Source: Pseudomonadota bacterium (lineage in GTDB: Bacteria; Pseudomonadota; Alphaproteobacteria; SP197). Taken from it: a stretch of DNA of 47,084 nucleotides. This document shows positions 16,646-24,916 of this stretch, piece by piece. Both the position numbers and the translations under genes were made by a program. Position 1 is the stretch's first letter. Every line of letters starts with the position of its first letter. The stretch spans positions 1 to 47,084 of the forward strand of contig JBCCIS010000039.1 of the NCBI GenBank assembly GCA_039028155.1, in the 5' to 3' direction. Below the pieces are notes generated by a model. It ran no database searches and was not told the DNA's origin. It saw nothing but the letters and a program-made list of their open reading frames with translations.

Positions 16646-17608
16646 TTATCCCCGACGCTGCGCCACGGAGTCGGCCAACAGGCACAAGATCTCGAACATC
16701 ATGGTGGCGCCGACCAGCGCGGTGTTGCCGCTGGGATCAAATGGCGGAGCGACCTCGACAACATCGCCGCCGATCAGGTCGAGGCCCTGAAGTCCGCGCA
16801 ACAGGTGCTGGGCCTCGCGCGTCGTCAGGCCGCCGATCTCCGGCGTGCCCGTTCCCGGTGCAAAGACCGGATCAAGGCTGTCGACATCGAAGCTGATATA
16901 GGTCGGCCCGTCGCCGACCACGCGGCGCGCCTCGGCGAGCGTCCCGGCGACGCCGAGTTCACAAAACTCCTCCATATAGATCACACGCATGCCGCTCTCT
17001 TCGGCAAACGCCATGTCATCGGGGCTGTAGATCGAACCGCGAATGCCGATCTGGACCGTGCGCTTGGGATCCAGAAGCCCCTCCTCGACCGCACGGCGGA
17101 AGGGTGTGCCGTGGGTATAGAGGTTCTCGCCGAAGTACCGGTCGTTGGTGTCGGAGTGTGCGTCGACATGCACCATGCCGATCGGCCGGTCCTTGGCGAT
17201 GGCGCGGAAGATCGGAAGGGTCATCAGGTGATCGCCGCCGGCCGACAGTGGCACCGCACCCGCCGCATGCACCTTGCCGTAGAAACGCTCGACCCTGTCG
17301 AGTGTGTCGTCCAGGTTGATCGGGTTGACCGGACAATCACCGAGGTCGGCGATACGCGCGAGGTCATAGGGCGCAATAAGGCTGACATGGTGAACCTTGC
17401 GCACGAAACTCGATTGGTTGCGGATTTCGCGCGGGCCGTGGCGCGCGCCCGCACGGTTCGTCGTACCGCCATCCCACGGCACGCCGATCAGCGCGATATC
17501 GACCTCGCTGGGGTCCCTCACGTGAGGCAGGCGCATGAACGTTGGGATATCGCCGAAGCGCGGCGTGATCGTCGCATCGACGGGTTGAAAGTTGTTGGAC
17601 GAAGCCAT
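16646..17608 (-). CDS. Agmatinase / ureohydrolase family enzyme
   Basis: The 320-residue protein belongs to the arginase/agmatinase fold and has all six manganese ligands in place: H127 (GGDH), D149, H151 and D153 (DAHSD), and D241 and D243 (SFDVDSLDP). The family hydrolyses a guanidino compound to urea and an amine; candidates are agmatine, guanidinobutyrate or guanidinopropionate. The segment DPVFAPGTGTPEIGGLTTRE is typical of agmatinases. It heads a likely operon with the LysR gene and is divergent from the Rieske oxygenase gene with 65 bp between. Confidence 0.9.
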   Translation of the reverse strand: MASSNNFQPVDATITPRFGDIPTFMRLPHVRDPSEVDIALIGVPWDGGTTNRAGARHGPREIRNQSSFVRKVHHVSLIAPYDLARIADLGDCPVNPINLDDTLDRVERFYGKVHAAGAVPLSAGGDHLMTLPIFRAIAKDRPIGMVHVDAHSDTNDRYFGENLYTHGTPFRRAVEEGLLDPKRTVQIGIRGSIYSPDDMAFAEESGMRVIYMEEFCELGVAGTLAEARRVVGDGPTYISFDVDSLDPVFAPGTGTPEIGGLTTREAQHLLRGLQGLDLIGGDVVEVAPPFDPSGNTALVGATMMFEILCLLADSVAQRRG

Positions 17609-17673
17609 GAAGTGTCTCCTGAGGACCCGCCGGCACCTTGCTCTGGGAATGGCTATCCTGCAAGGTCTTCACC

Positions 17674-18720
17674 ATGACACGAACACTACCAGCGGCCTGG
17701 TACACAGACCCGGCGATCCTGCAGCGCGAGCGAGAGACCATCTTCCGCGACAACTGGGCTCTGTTTGGGCCCGAGCACGATGTCGCCGAACCTGGATCAT
17801 GGCGTGCCGACACGGTGGCCGGTTGGCCGCTGGTCGTGGTGCGGCACCCCGACGGCCACCTGAACGGTTTTCACAACGTCTGCCGCCATCGCGCCGCCGC
17901 CCTGCTGTCCGATGGCCAGACCGGGCAGTGCAGCGCCATCCGTTGCCCCTATCACGGCTGGACCTACGATCTCGATGGATCGCTGAAGCTGACGCCGAAG
18001 TTCGGCGATCCCGACGGGTTTTCGCGCGACGTGTTCGGCCTCTTCCCGGTCCGGGTCGCGGTGTGGGCCGGCCTGGTGTTCGTCTGCCTTTCCAACGACG
18101 CACCGGACCTCACGACCTGGTTGGGCGATGTTCCCGACCTCGCCGCGCCATACCCCACAACAGATGATCTCGACTATCACGGCAGCTTCGTCGTCGACGG
18201 GCCGGCGAACTGGAAGACCTATTGCGACAACACGGTCGAAGGCTATCACCTGCCTTTCGTCCACCAGCGCCTGACCAAGATCGTTGACCAGACGGAAACC
18301 GCCATCAGGTCTTATCAGAACGGGCATCTCGTTGTCTTCCACGTCGGCTATCACGGGTTGGACACGGGCGTGCGCGGCGGCGGCGGTATCTGGTTCTACC
18401 GCGTCCCCGGCTTCCAGGCCGTCCTGGGTCCAACCGGCTTCAAGGCCGAGCGGATCGACCCGGTGGGCCCCGGTGCCCTGCGCTCAACCAGTTGGGCCTG
18501 GTATGGTGGCCTGGACGACAAGGCCCGCGCCGATGCCTTCGCGTGGGCCGAGACGATTGTGCGCGAGGATCTGGGCATCTGTCAGACCGTGCAGCAGAAC
18601 CTGGAAGCCGGAATCTATGACACCGGCATCCTGTCGCCTAAAATGGAGACCCATACCGCACGATTGCAGCAGATTGTTCGCGACTACGTGGAGACACCGG
18701 CGGCCGCCGCAGATCGTTGA
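17674..18720 (+). CDS. Rieske non-heme iron oxygenase, alpha subunit type
   Basis: ATG 17674 gives a 348-residue protein of normal family length. The Rieske [2Fe-2S] centre is C70-x-H72 and C91-x2-H94 (NVCRHR and CPYHGWTYDLDG). The catalytic domain carries D185, H192 and H197 in CDNTVEGYHLPFVH, and the acidic iron ligand probably lies in the REDLGICQTVQQNLE segment. This places it with aromatic ring-hydroxylating and quaternary-amine oxygenases (choline, carnitine, glycine betaine type). No reductase partner gene is present in the window. The stop codon is 17 bp before the TauD-type gene, indicating an operon. Confidence 0.92.
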   Translation: MTRTLPAAWYTDPAILQRERETIFRDNWALFGPEHDVAEPGSWRADTVAGWPLVVVRHPDGHLNGFHNVCRHRAAALLSDGQTGQCSAIRCPYHGWTYDLDGSLKLTPKFGDPDGFSRDVFGLFPVRVAVWAGLVFVCLSNDAPDLTTWLGDVPDLAAPYPTTDDLDYHGSFVVDGPANWKTYCDNTVEGYHLPFVHQRLTKIVDQTETAIRSYQNGHLVVFHVGYHGLDTGVRGGGGIWFYRVPGFQAVLGPTGFKAERIDPVGPGALRSTSWAWYGGLDDKARADAFAWAETIVREDLGICQTVQQNLEAGIYDTGILSPKMETHTARLQQIVRDYVETPAAAADR

Positions 18721-18737
18721 ACCATGGACAACCAGCA

Positions 18738-19616
18738 ATGACGCGAAACAACCCGCAAATCGATACCATCGACGAACCACTGGGCGCCGTTGTTTCGGGC
18801 TTCGATCTGCGTCAGCCTCTCGATTACGACGCCATGCGGACGTTGACGGACGCGCTCTATCGCCGACGTCTGCTGATCTTTCGTGATCAGGACCTGGACT
18901 TCGACGCCTATGAGGCGTTCGCCAGCAACTGGGGCGAGCTGTTCCTGGAACCGTATGACAACATGGCCCAGCCCGGTCATCCGGCCGTCATGGCGGTCGG
19001 CAATGTCGGCGGCCCTCTGGAAACACCGGAGTTCCGCAATGGCGCTGCGTTCTGGCATACCGACCGCGCTTATTCAGCCGATCCCAATGCCGTCACCATG
19101 CTCTACTGCGAACACGCGCCGGCGGAAGGCGGTGAGACCTATTTCGCCGATCTCGTCGCCGCCTATGACGCCTTGGATGACGGCATGCGGGCTGAGATCG
19201 CTGGCCTCGTGGCGGCGCATCGCTATGGCGGCGGTGAACGCGAGGAATGGGAGCACGACGTTCATCCCATGTCCGACGACCAGGCCAAAGAACTACCGCC
19301 GCCTGGCCGCCACCCGATCGCTAGGGAGCACAGCGTGACCGGCGAGACCGTGCTCTATTCACCCGCCGGGACATGGACCGAGGTGGAGGGTCTGAGCTAC
19401 GACGCAGCCAGCGACCTGATGCGATGCCTGAAGCTGCACGCGATCGAAGAGCGTTTCGTCTATCGCCACAAGTACCGCGCCGGCGACCTGGCGCTCTGGG
19501 ACAACACGGCGACGCTCCACTGCGCAGCGCCGATCGGGCCGGCCGACAACCCCGCCAACCGGCGCTTGCTCTACCGCATTGTCGCCATGGGCCTGCCCCA
19601 CATCCTCCGCCATTAG
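18738..19616 (+). CDS. TauD/TfdA-type 2-oxoglutarate-dependent dioxygenase
   Basis: ATG 18738 is used, giving 292 residues. The iron-binding facial triad is visible: H107 and D109 in FWHTDRAYS and H261 in WDNTATLHCA. An arginine of the 2-oxoglutarate site is in NPANRRLLYR (275-276). Family members hydroxylate taurine, phenoxyacetates, carnitine precursors or similar small acids. It lies 17 bp after the Rieske oxygenase and 66 bp before the acyl-CoA dehydrogenase-like gene. The three probably form one pathway. Confidence 0.92.
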   Translation: MTRNNPQIDTIDEPLGAVVSGFDLRQPLDYDAMRTLTDALYRRRLLIFRDQDLDFDAYEAFASNWGELFLEPYDNMAQPGHPAVMAVGNVGGPLETPEFRNGAAFWHTDRAYSADPNAVTMLYCEHAPAEGGETYFADLVAAYDALDDGMRAEIAGLVAAHRYGGGEREEWEHDVHPMSDDQAKELPPPGRHPIAREHSVTGETVLYSPAGTWTEVEGLSYDAASDLMRCLKLHAIEERFVYRHKYRAGDLALWDNTATLHCAAPIGPADNPANRRLLYRIVAMGLPHILRH

Positions 19617-19682
19617 TCCACGCCTCTTGCGTGTGGTGACCAAGCCTCTACAAAGGCAACCCGAGTGAACCGGGGAGACACC

Positions 19683-21071
19683 ATGAGCGCCGATGACATG
19701 TGGGACGATGACGGCTATCGCGGCCTGACATCGGATTTCGATCCAGACTGGGTCTTGAGCGATGCGCAGAAGGATCTGCGCGCCAAGCTTATCGACCTGT
19801 GCCGCACCACCCTGCGCGCCAATGCCATCGAGAGCGACAAGGGTTTCGTCTTCCCACGCAAGAACTTCGAGGCACTGGCCGGCCTCGGCCTGCTCGGCAT
19901 CAACGTACCGAAGTCGCTCGGCGGGCTGGGCGAGAACCACGTCGCGACGGCCATGGTGGTTGAGACCATCGCGCGCTACGGCTGCGCCTCGACCGCCATG
20001 TGTTACGTCATGCACTGTGCGGCGGTCGCCGGCGCCATGCTGCGCCATCACGACAATCAGGCAATCCAGGGTCTGATGCGCCGGCTCGACAACGACTGCC
20101 TGGTCGGCACGCTGTCGCTGTCGGACCCGGCGACCGGCAGCCATGTCTGGTTCCTGATCTCTTCGAAAGCCGAAAAGGACGGCGACGGCTGGCGGATCTC
20201 CAAGAAAGCGTCGTGGACGACATCCGGCGGTTTCGCCGACTGGTACATCGCCCAGACGACCAGCCCCGACTTCAACGGCGAGTACGACAACTTCTCGACC
20301 TGGCTCGTCATGGGCGACGAGATTACCGCCCACCCGGGCTCTTGGGACGGCATGGGGTTGAAGGGCAATCAGTCCGGCCCGATCGAGATCGACAAACTGC
20401 GTGTACCCGCCGACCGTCTGGTCGGCCCGGTCGGCGACGGATCGGCATCAAACGAGGAGGCGACTGACCCCTTCTTTCTGTTCGGCACGGCGGCCTGCTG
20501 GAACGGCATCGCGTTGGGGATGATCGATATCGTGAAGAAACACACGACGCGCAAAAAGCATGTCGATGTGGGCTTGCGGGTTTGCGACTACCCGACCATT
20601 CAGGACTATGTCGGCGAAGCCATTATCGCGACCAATACCAGCCGGATGCTGAACTATGAGGTCTGCCGCCTGATGGACGACATCACGAACGGCTGCGATT
20701 GGTCGATCCATGCGGATGTCACGAACTGCCCCCGCGCCGATACCGCCGCCTGGAGCTGGCAGGCCAAGTATTTCGCCGCCGCGAACGTCTCCGAGGTCGG
20801 CGACAAGATGCTGCACGCCGCCGGCGGCACCGGCTACAAAGCCGGTCTCGGCCTGGAGCGTTACCTGCGCGACGGCAAGGCGGGCTGGCTGATGGCGCCG
20901 ACCAACGAGGTCATCCGCAACTTTATCGGAAAGGCCGGCCTTTTAGGCTTTGATGCGCTCGATCTGTGGAACCAGATGGTCAACCAGCGCACGATCGACA
21001 ACGAGATCAAGAAGATGTCGGCGGACCAGAAACGCGCGCTTGCAGACAGGCTTCTGGAGCAGGCGAGCTAG
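19683..21071 (+). CDS. Acyl-CoA dehydrogenase family flavoprotein (atypical)
   Basis: ATG 19683 follows GGGGAGA. The 462-residue protein shows the three-part acyl-CoA dehydrogenase fold: an N-terminal helical domain (ALAGLGLLGINVPKSLGGLG), a middle beta domain (TLSLSDPATGSH, SKKASWTTSGGFADWY), and a C-terminal helical domain (AAGGTGYKAGLGLERYLRDG). In the place where medium-chain enzymes have the catalytic glutamate (YEGT), this protein reads MAPT, so the usual base is missing. It may use another base, or be a flavin monooxygenase-like member of the fold. It is the last gene of the oxygenase operon and converges on ectC with 22 bp between. Confidence 0.85.
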   Translation: MSADDMWDDDGYRGLTSDFDPDWVLSDAQKDLRAKLIDLCRTTLRANAIESDKGFVFPRKNFEALAGLGLLGINVPKSLGGLGENHVATAMVVETIARYGCASTAMCYVMHCAAVAGAMLRHHDNQAIQGLMRRLDNDCLVGTLSLSDPATGSHVWFLISSKAEKDGDGWRISKKASWTTSGGFADWYIAQTTSPDFNGEYDNFSTWLVMGDEITAHPGSWDGMGLKGNQSGPIEIDKLRVPADRLVGPVGDGSASNEEATDPFFLFGTAACWNGIALGMIDIVKKHTTRKKHVDVGLRVCDYPTIQDYVGEAIIATNTSRMLNYEVCRLMDDITNGCDWSIHADVTNCPRADTAAWSWQAKYFAAANVSEVGDKMLHAAGGTGYKAGLGLERYLRDGKAGWLMAPTNEVIRNFIGKAGLLGFDALDLWNQMVNQRTIDNEIKKMSADQKRALADRLLEQAS

Positions 21072-21093
21072 ATCGAACTGCTTCGACCACGGC

Positions 21094-21489
21094 TTATGGG
21101 TCGCGCAGCGGCGGTGCGTAACTTCCGTCCTCACGATGGACTTCCCGGCCAGTCAAGGGTGGATTGAACACGCACACCAGCCGCATGTCTCCCTTGGTCG
21201 CGCGCACCGTGTGGCGGTCGTTCTGATCGAGCGCATAAACGGTAAAGGGCTCCAGTTGATGCGTGCTGCCATCGCTGAGTGCCGTGATCTCGCCTTGCCC
21301 CTCGATGCAGTAGCAGGCTTCCAGGTGATGTTTGTATTCCAGGGTGAGCGAGGTTCCCTCAATAACAACCGTGTCATTGAGGGAGAATCCCAAACCATCG
21401 GAAGCAAGCAGCAATCGCCGGCTTTTCCATCCAGGGCCTTCGACGTCTCTGTCTGATCCAACGACGTCCTCGAGAGATCGAACGATCAT
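21094..21489 (-). CDS. ectC: L-ectoine synthase EctC, orphan copy
   Basis: This 131-residue cupin enzyme is clearly EctC: it begins MIVRSLED, holds YKHHLEACYCIEGQGE, and ends REVHREDGSYAP. Known residues sit at the same numbers as in characterised EctC proteins: W21, Y52, E57, Y85 and H93, the last three binding iron. EctC cyclises N-gamma-acetyl-2,4-diaminobutyrate to ectoine, an osmoprotectant. GGAGGT precedes the start. Unusually, no ectA, ectB, ectD or ask_ect gene is within the window; the partner 23 bp upstream is a variant SDR. It may act on imported precursor, make a different cyclic product, or depend on genes elsewhere. Confidence 0.95.
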   Translation of the reverse strand: MIVRSLEDVVGSDRDVEGPGWKSRRLLLASDGLGFSLNDTVVIEGTSLTLEYKHHLEACYCIEGQGEITALSDGSTHQLEPFTVYALDQNDRHTVRATKGDMRLVCVFNPPLTGREVHREDGSYAPPLRDP

Positions 21490-21512
21490 TTACTACCTCC
21501 ACTCAAACTCTC

Positions 21513-22322
21513 TCATCGAACACCACGGTTCATTCCCCCGTCGGAGAGAATGTTCTGTCCGTTGATATAGCTCGCATTCTCGGATGCCAGGAAGACGCAG
21601 GCGTGACCAATCTCCTCAAAGGTTGCGGGACGCTGGGCCGGGATGGATTTCAGCGCGAACTCGGAAAGGTTCACGTTTTCGCAGAACCCCGGCATCAGAT
21701 TGTTCATGCGGATGTTGTGTCTGGCATAGCGATCCGCATAGAGCTTGGCGAAGCTGTGCAGGGTGGCACGAAGCATGCTCATGGGGTAAGGCGCGCGCGG
21801 CTCAACCGTGTTCATCGACGATATGTTGACGAAAGCGCCACCACCCTGCTCCATCATGATGGGCGTGACCATCCGAGCCAGCTTCACGACATTGAGCACA
21901 TACATGTCGAGGCTTTCGTGCCACAGCTCATCCGTGAGTTCGAGCAATGGTCCGTCGAAGTCGGGATCGAAACCGACGGTTTTGATGGCTTCCGGCACAC
22001 CGCCGCCGTGACCCATGTTGCTGACGACCGCATCGATGCGGCCGTATCGGCTCATGGTCTCATCGACCATCGCCTGCAAATCGTCGGTGTCGAGGACCGA
22101 GCCACTGCGGCCAATGCCGCCGAGATCTTCGGCGAGCTCCATACTCCGCCGGGAAGGCGACATGAGGGAGACGGTGTAACCGGCCTTCGCCATCTCGATG
22201 GCGCAACCCCGACCAATACCCTGCCCGGTGCCTGTCATGAGTGCGACCTTGATGCCTGACGGGCCAGCGTGCTGGTCCCCAGCGTCACCAACATCGCTCG
22301 TGCTCAGCTTACCGTTTTTCAT
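21513..22322 (-). CDS. SDR family protein lacking the catalytic lysine
   Basis: ATG 22322 has AGGTGAG just upstream, giving 269 residues. The Rossmann motif TGTGQGIG at residues 30-37 and a C-terminal NGQNILSDGG identify a classical short-chain dehydrogenase/reductase. The active-site serine (S168/S169) and tyrosine (Y179) are present, but the YxxxK lysine is replaced by methionine (M183, in PYPMSMLRA). A conserved-looking R185 lies two residues later. It is 23 bp upstream of ectC on the same strand, so the two are likely co-transcribed, and is divergent from a LysR gene that may control both. Substrate unknown. Confidence 0.88.
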   Translation of the reverse strand: MKNGKLSTSDVGDAGDQHAGPSGIKVALMTGTGQGIGRGCAIEMAKAGYTVSLMSPSRRSMELAEDLGGIGRSGSVLDTDDLQAMVDETMSRYGRIDAVVSNMGHGGGVPEAIKTVGFDPDFDGPLLELTDELWHESLDMYVLNVVKLARMVTPIMMEQGGGAFVNISSMNTVEPRAPYPMSMLRATLHSFAKLYADRYARHNIRMNNLMPGFCENVNLSEFALKSIPAQRPATFEEIGHACVFLASENASYINGQNILSDGGMNRGVR

Positions 22323-22329
22323 TGTCTCA

Positions 22330-22426
22330 CCTATGAGAAAATGGAACATATGCCTCAACAGGTTAGCAGGAGATCCAGCAGCGTAAATCGAGTTTATGGA
22401 ACACCACTGTCAGAAAAACTCATAGG
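22330..22426. promoter_or_regulatory. SDR-ectC / LysR divergent control region with mirrored 8-bp repeat
   Basis: The region between the divergent start codons is bounded by an inverted repeat, CCTATGAG at 22330-22337 and CTCATAGG at 22419-22426, one copy beside each start. LysR proteins commonly bind such divergent regions, but I could not settle on a T-N11-A operator. Confidence 0.45.
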
Positions 22427-23302
22427 ATGTCGGATGTTCGCCACCTTCGCGCGCTGCAGGCCTTCGACGCCGCCGCAACGCATATGAGCCTCAGCAAAGC
22501 GGCTCAGTCCCTGGGCGTCACCCATGGCGCCGTCAGCCGGCAGATCAAGCAGCTCGAGACCTATCTCGGCGTTCAACTGCTCCATCGACACCCCGGCGGG
22601 GTGGACGTGACCGAGGCGGGCGAGCAGTTGCACAGGGCGACCCGGCAAGCCTTTTCCGCGCTTCAAAGCGGCCTGAGGAACGTCCAACGCGCGCACGATG
22701 GTCGCACGGTCACGATATCCTTGTCGGCGTCGCTCGCCATCAAGTGGTTGGTGCCGCGGCTCCCCGCCTTTCGAGCACAGCACCCAGGCATTGCTCTGTT
22801 TCTCGATACCAACGATGAGGTAATTGACCTCGATAGCAGCGAAGTCGACGTCGCCCTTCGGTTCGGTGTTCCCGATTGGCAAGGCCTGCACTGCGAACGC
22901 CTGTTCGGTGAAGATCAGATCGTTGTCGCCGCGCCTTCGCTGGTCGCGAGTGAAACGCTACCAATGACGCCGTCGGCGATCGCACGCCTGCCGCTGCTTC
23001 ACGATCAATTCAGTCCATCCTGGGACAAATGGGCCGTCGCGGCGGGACTGGACCCGTCAGAGGTCGCCACCGCGGAAGTTAGTTATCGGGATTCAGCGGT
23101 CATGATCACCGCGGCAATCGATGGTCAAGGCGCGGCCCTGGCGCGGCGTGTTCTTGTGGGCGATGATTTGGACGCCGGCCGCGTCGTCAGACTGGATGAC
23201 ACGATCGTGTCGCTGGACCGCGCGCTCTATTTTGTTTGTCGCAACGGCGATCAAGAAAGGGCGCCGATCCGCTTGCTCAGGAATTGGCTCTTCTCGCTGT
23301 AG
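22427..23302 (+). CDS. LysR family regulator, GcvA-like
   Basis: The 291-residue protein starts at ATG 22427, immediately after CTCATAGG, leaving almost no ribosome-binding spacer; a leaderless or unusual start is possible. The helix-turn-helix (about 5-65) reads LRALQAFDAAATHMSLSKAA and AVSRQIKQLETYLGVQLLHR. A LysR ligand-binding domain follows (about 92-290), with DVALRFGVPDWQGLHCE typical of GcvA-type members. Its position opposite the SDR-ectC operon makes it the likely regulator of those genes. It ends 27 bp before the convergent PhyH-type gene. Confidence 0.9.
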   Translation: MSDVRHLRALQAFDAAATHMSLSKAAQSLGVTHGAVSRQIKQLETYLGVQLLHRHPGGVDVTEAGEQLHRATRQAFSALQSGLRNVQRAHDGRTVTISLSASLAIKWLVPRLPAFRAQHPGIALFLDTNDEVIDLDSSEVDVALRFGVPDWQGLHCERLFGEDQIVVAAPSLVASETLPMTPSAIARLPLLHDQFSPSWDKWAVAAGLDPSEVATAEVSYRDSAVMITAAIDGQGAALARRVLVGDDLDAGRVVRLDDTIVSLDRALYFVCRNGDQERAPIRLLRNWLFSL

Positions 23303-23329
23303 ATCCCGTGACTAGAGCACGCTTTCGAC

Positions 23330-24211
23330 TCAGACTTGTCGCGCCTCGTCGGTCCAGGTGTCGTCGATGTAGACGGGGTCGGGTTCCTCGCGCAGGCGTT
23401 CGAACTTGCAGATCTGCTGTTCGTCGCCCAAGGGTGTCGAGATGCCGTCGCGAAACGCCCATTCGCCACGCTCCGGCGACGCCGACGCGCGGGCATAGCC
23501 GTTCAGGATAAACTTGCGCTCGCGGTCCGAGGTGTTGGGCGGTGAGCCGTGGACCGTATAGAGCGTCCACAGCACGAGGTCGCCGGGTTCCAGTTTGCAC
23601 TGCACCATGTCGGCGGGATCCAGGCCGGCGTCAATCAGGTGCTGCTCGGGCGTCTCGCCGGCCATGATCGTGCCGCCTTCGGACAAACCCAGGTAACCGC
23701 GCTTGTGGCTGCCGGGGAACACTTGCAAGGCGCCGTTGGCGCCATCCTGCGCGTTCACCGCCAAGCCGGTCGTGATCCACGATGACTCCAGGTCGTCGAG
23801 GCCCAGATAGACCGCCTTGTTTTCGCGGAAGCGGACGTCCTGGTGATAGCGGTAGAACGTGTACTTGGCACCCGGGTGCTTCCAGTGGATCTGGTTCGAG
23901 ATGTGTTTGATGTCGCGCCCCAGCATAGGTCCCAGCGCCTCCAAGTAACGCGGATGACGACGCTGCTCTTCCAGGATCCGGTTGATCCAGGCGAACCAAT
24001 AGGCTTGCAGGACGATCTTCTTCCCCGCGTCCGGATCGTTCAACAGCTCGAACATCAGGTTGCCGTGACGGAAGGTCTTGCGGTGTTTCATCCCCTGGGC
24101 ATAGACGTCATCGACCGCGCGCTCGATCGCGGCCATCTCATCGGGCGGCACGAATCCGCGTACGATCGCGTAGCCTTCTTCGCGTAGCTGTTCGGCGTGT
24201 GGTGTTGCCAT
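23330..24211 (-). CDS. PhyH family 2-oxoglutarate-dependent dioxygenase
   Basis: The 293-residue protein fits the phytanoyl-CoA dioxygenase family: N-terminal EEGYAIVRGFVPPDEMAAIE, an iron-binding HQD in YRYHQDVRF, then NGALQVFPGSHKRG and a distal VHGSPPNTSDRERKF with histidine and arginine. It would be a cytoplasmic Fe(II)/2-oxoglutarate hydroxylase. It is near ectC but is not ectoine hydroxylase: the EctD signature around WHSDFETWH is absent. GAGG precedes the start. It lies 26 bp downstream of the FMN-binding gene on the same strand. Confidence 0.9.
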   Translation of the reverse strand: MATPHAEQLREEGYAIVRGFVPPDEMAAIERAVDDVYAQGMKHRKTFRHGNLMFELLNDPDAGKKIVLQAYWFAWINRILEEQRRHPRYLEALGPMLGRDIKHISNQIHWKHPGAKYTFYRYHQDVRFRENKAVYLGLDDLESSWITTGLAVNAQDGANGALQVFPGSHKRGYLGLSEGGTIMAGETPEQHLIDAGLDPADMVQCKLEPGDLVLWTLYTVHGSPPNTSDRERKFILNGYARASASPERGEWAFRDGISTPLGDEQQICKFERLREEPDPVYIDDTWTDEARQV

Positions 24212-24237
24212 AGTTCCTCGCCCCTCGGCGACGGCCG

Positions 24238-24852
24238 CTACCGTCCGTCACGGTCGGAGCGCTCGCGCTCCTTGTCAAAGATCGGCTTCAGGTACGGTCT
24301 GGACTTCCAGTCGGGGTCTGGCGGCTGATAACCGTCGCGCGGCGCATAGACAGACGGTTCCTCGATCGCCAGCTTGGGAATGTAGCGCGGACAGTTTGGA
24401 AAGATGTGCTCGGCCGTGACACGAAGCAGCCGCTTGGCGCCGGGCAGCCCCTCGATGGCCTCCGGCGAATCGTCGATCTGGGCATGGCCGTTGATGCGCA
24501 GGCGGGCCCCGGCGTTGTAGAGCTTACCGTCAAAGCGGATGAACAGCAGGCCGACACGCGGGTTCCGCATGATGTTGCCGAGGCTGCGGTACATGCGGTT
24601 GCCGTCATAGTCAGGCCACGCCAGCGTATTGTCGCCGGTCACGCGCACAAAACCGGGTTCGCCGCCCTTGAACGAACAGTCGACGCTGTCCGGCGAGGCC
24701 GTCGAGAGAAAGAAAAACGGTGACGCCTCAATGAACTCGCGGTCCTCGTCATTGAAAACCGTGCGCAAGCGGTGTTCTTCGAGCTTGTCCGGTACGGCGC
24801 GTCCCTCGTAACGGTCCTGAAGTTCGCGCATGCCTTCGTGGTAGAACGTCAT
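24238..24852 (-). CDS. Pyridoxamine 5'-phosphate oxidase-like FMN-binding protein
   Basis: ATG 24852 follows AAGGAAGGG, giving 204 residues. The split-barrel flavin-binding fold is shown by EASPFFFLSTASPDSVDCSF, LAWPDYDGNRMYRSLGNI and NPRVGLLFIRF. This resembles the PPOX-related group of small FMN proteins rather than true PdxH. The activity is unknown; members reduce or oxidise small substrates or bind flavin or haem cofactors. It forms a likely operon with the PhyH gene downstream; the RidA-like gene is 64 bp upstream on the same strand. Confidence 0.85.
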   Translation of the reverse strand: MTFYHEGMRELQDRYEGRAVPDKLEEHRLRTVFNDEDREFIEASPFFFLSTASPDSVDCSFKGGEPGFVRVTGDNTLAWPDYDGNRMYRSLGNIMRNPRVGLLFIRFDGKLYNAGARLRINGHAQIDDSPEAIEGLPGAKRLLRVTAEHIFPNCPRYIPKLAIEEPSVYAPRDGYQPPDPDWKSRPYLKPIFDKERERSDRDGR

Positions 24853-24916
24853 CAACCCTTCCTTTGAAATGGCAGGCCAACCTGCCTGCCCGGTATCTGG
24901 CCGACAACCTGCTTGT

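Noticed and set aside
22427-23302. EctR regulator for the ectC operon
   Set aside because: EctR is a MarR-type protein; this is a LysR protein.
23330-24211. Ectoine hydroxylase EctD near ectC
   Set aside because: The protein is in the PhyH family but lacks the EctD signature and has HQDVRF at the iron site, so only a general hydroxylase call is supported.
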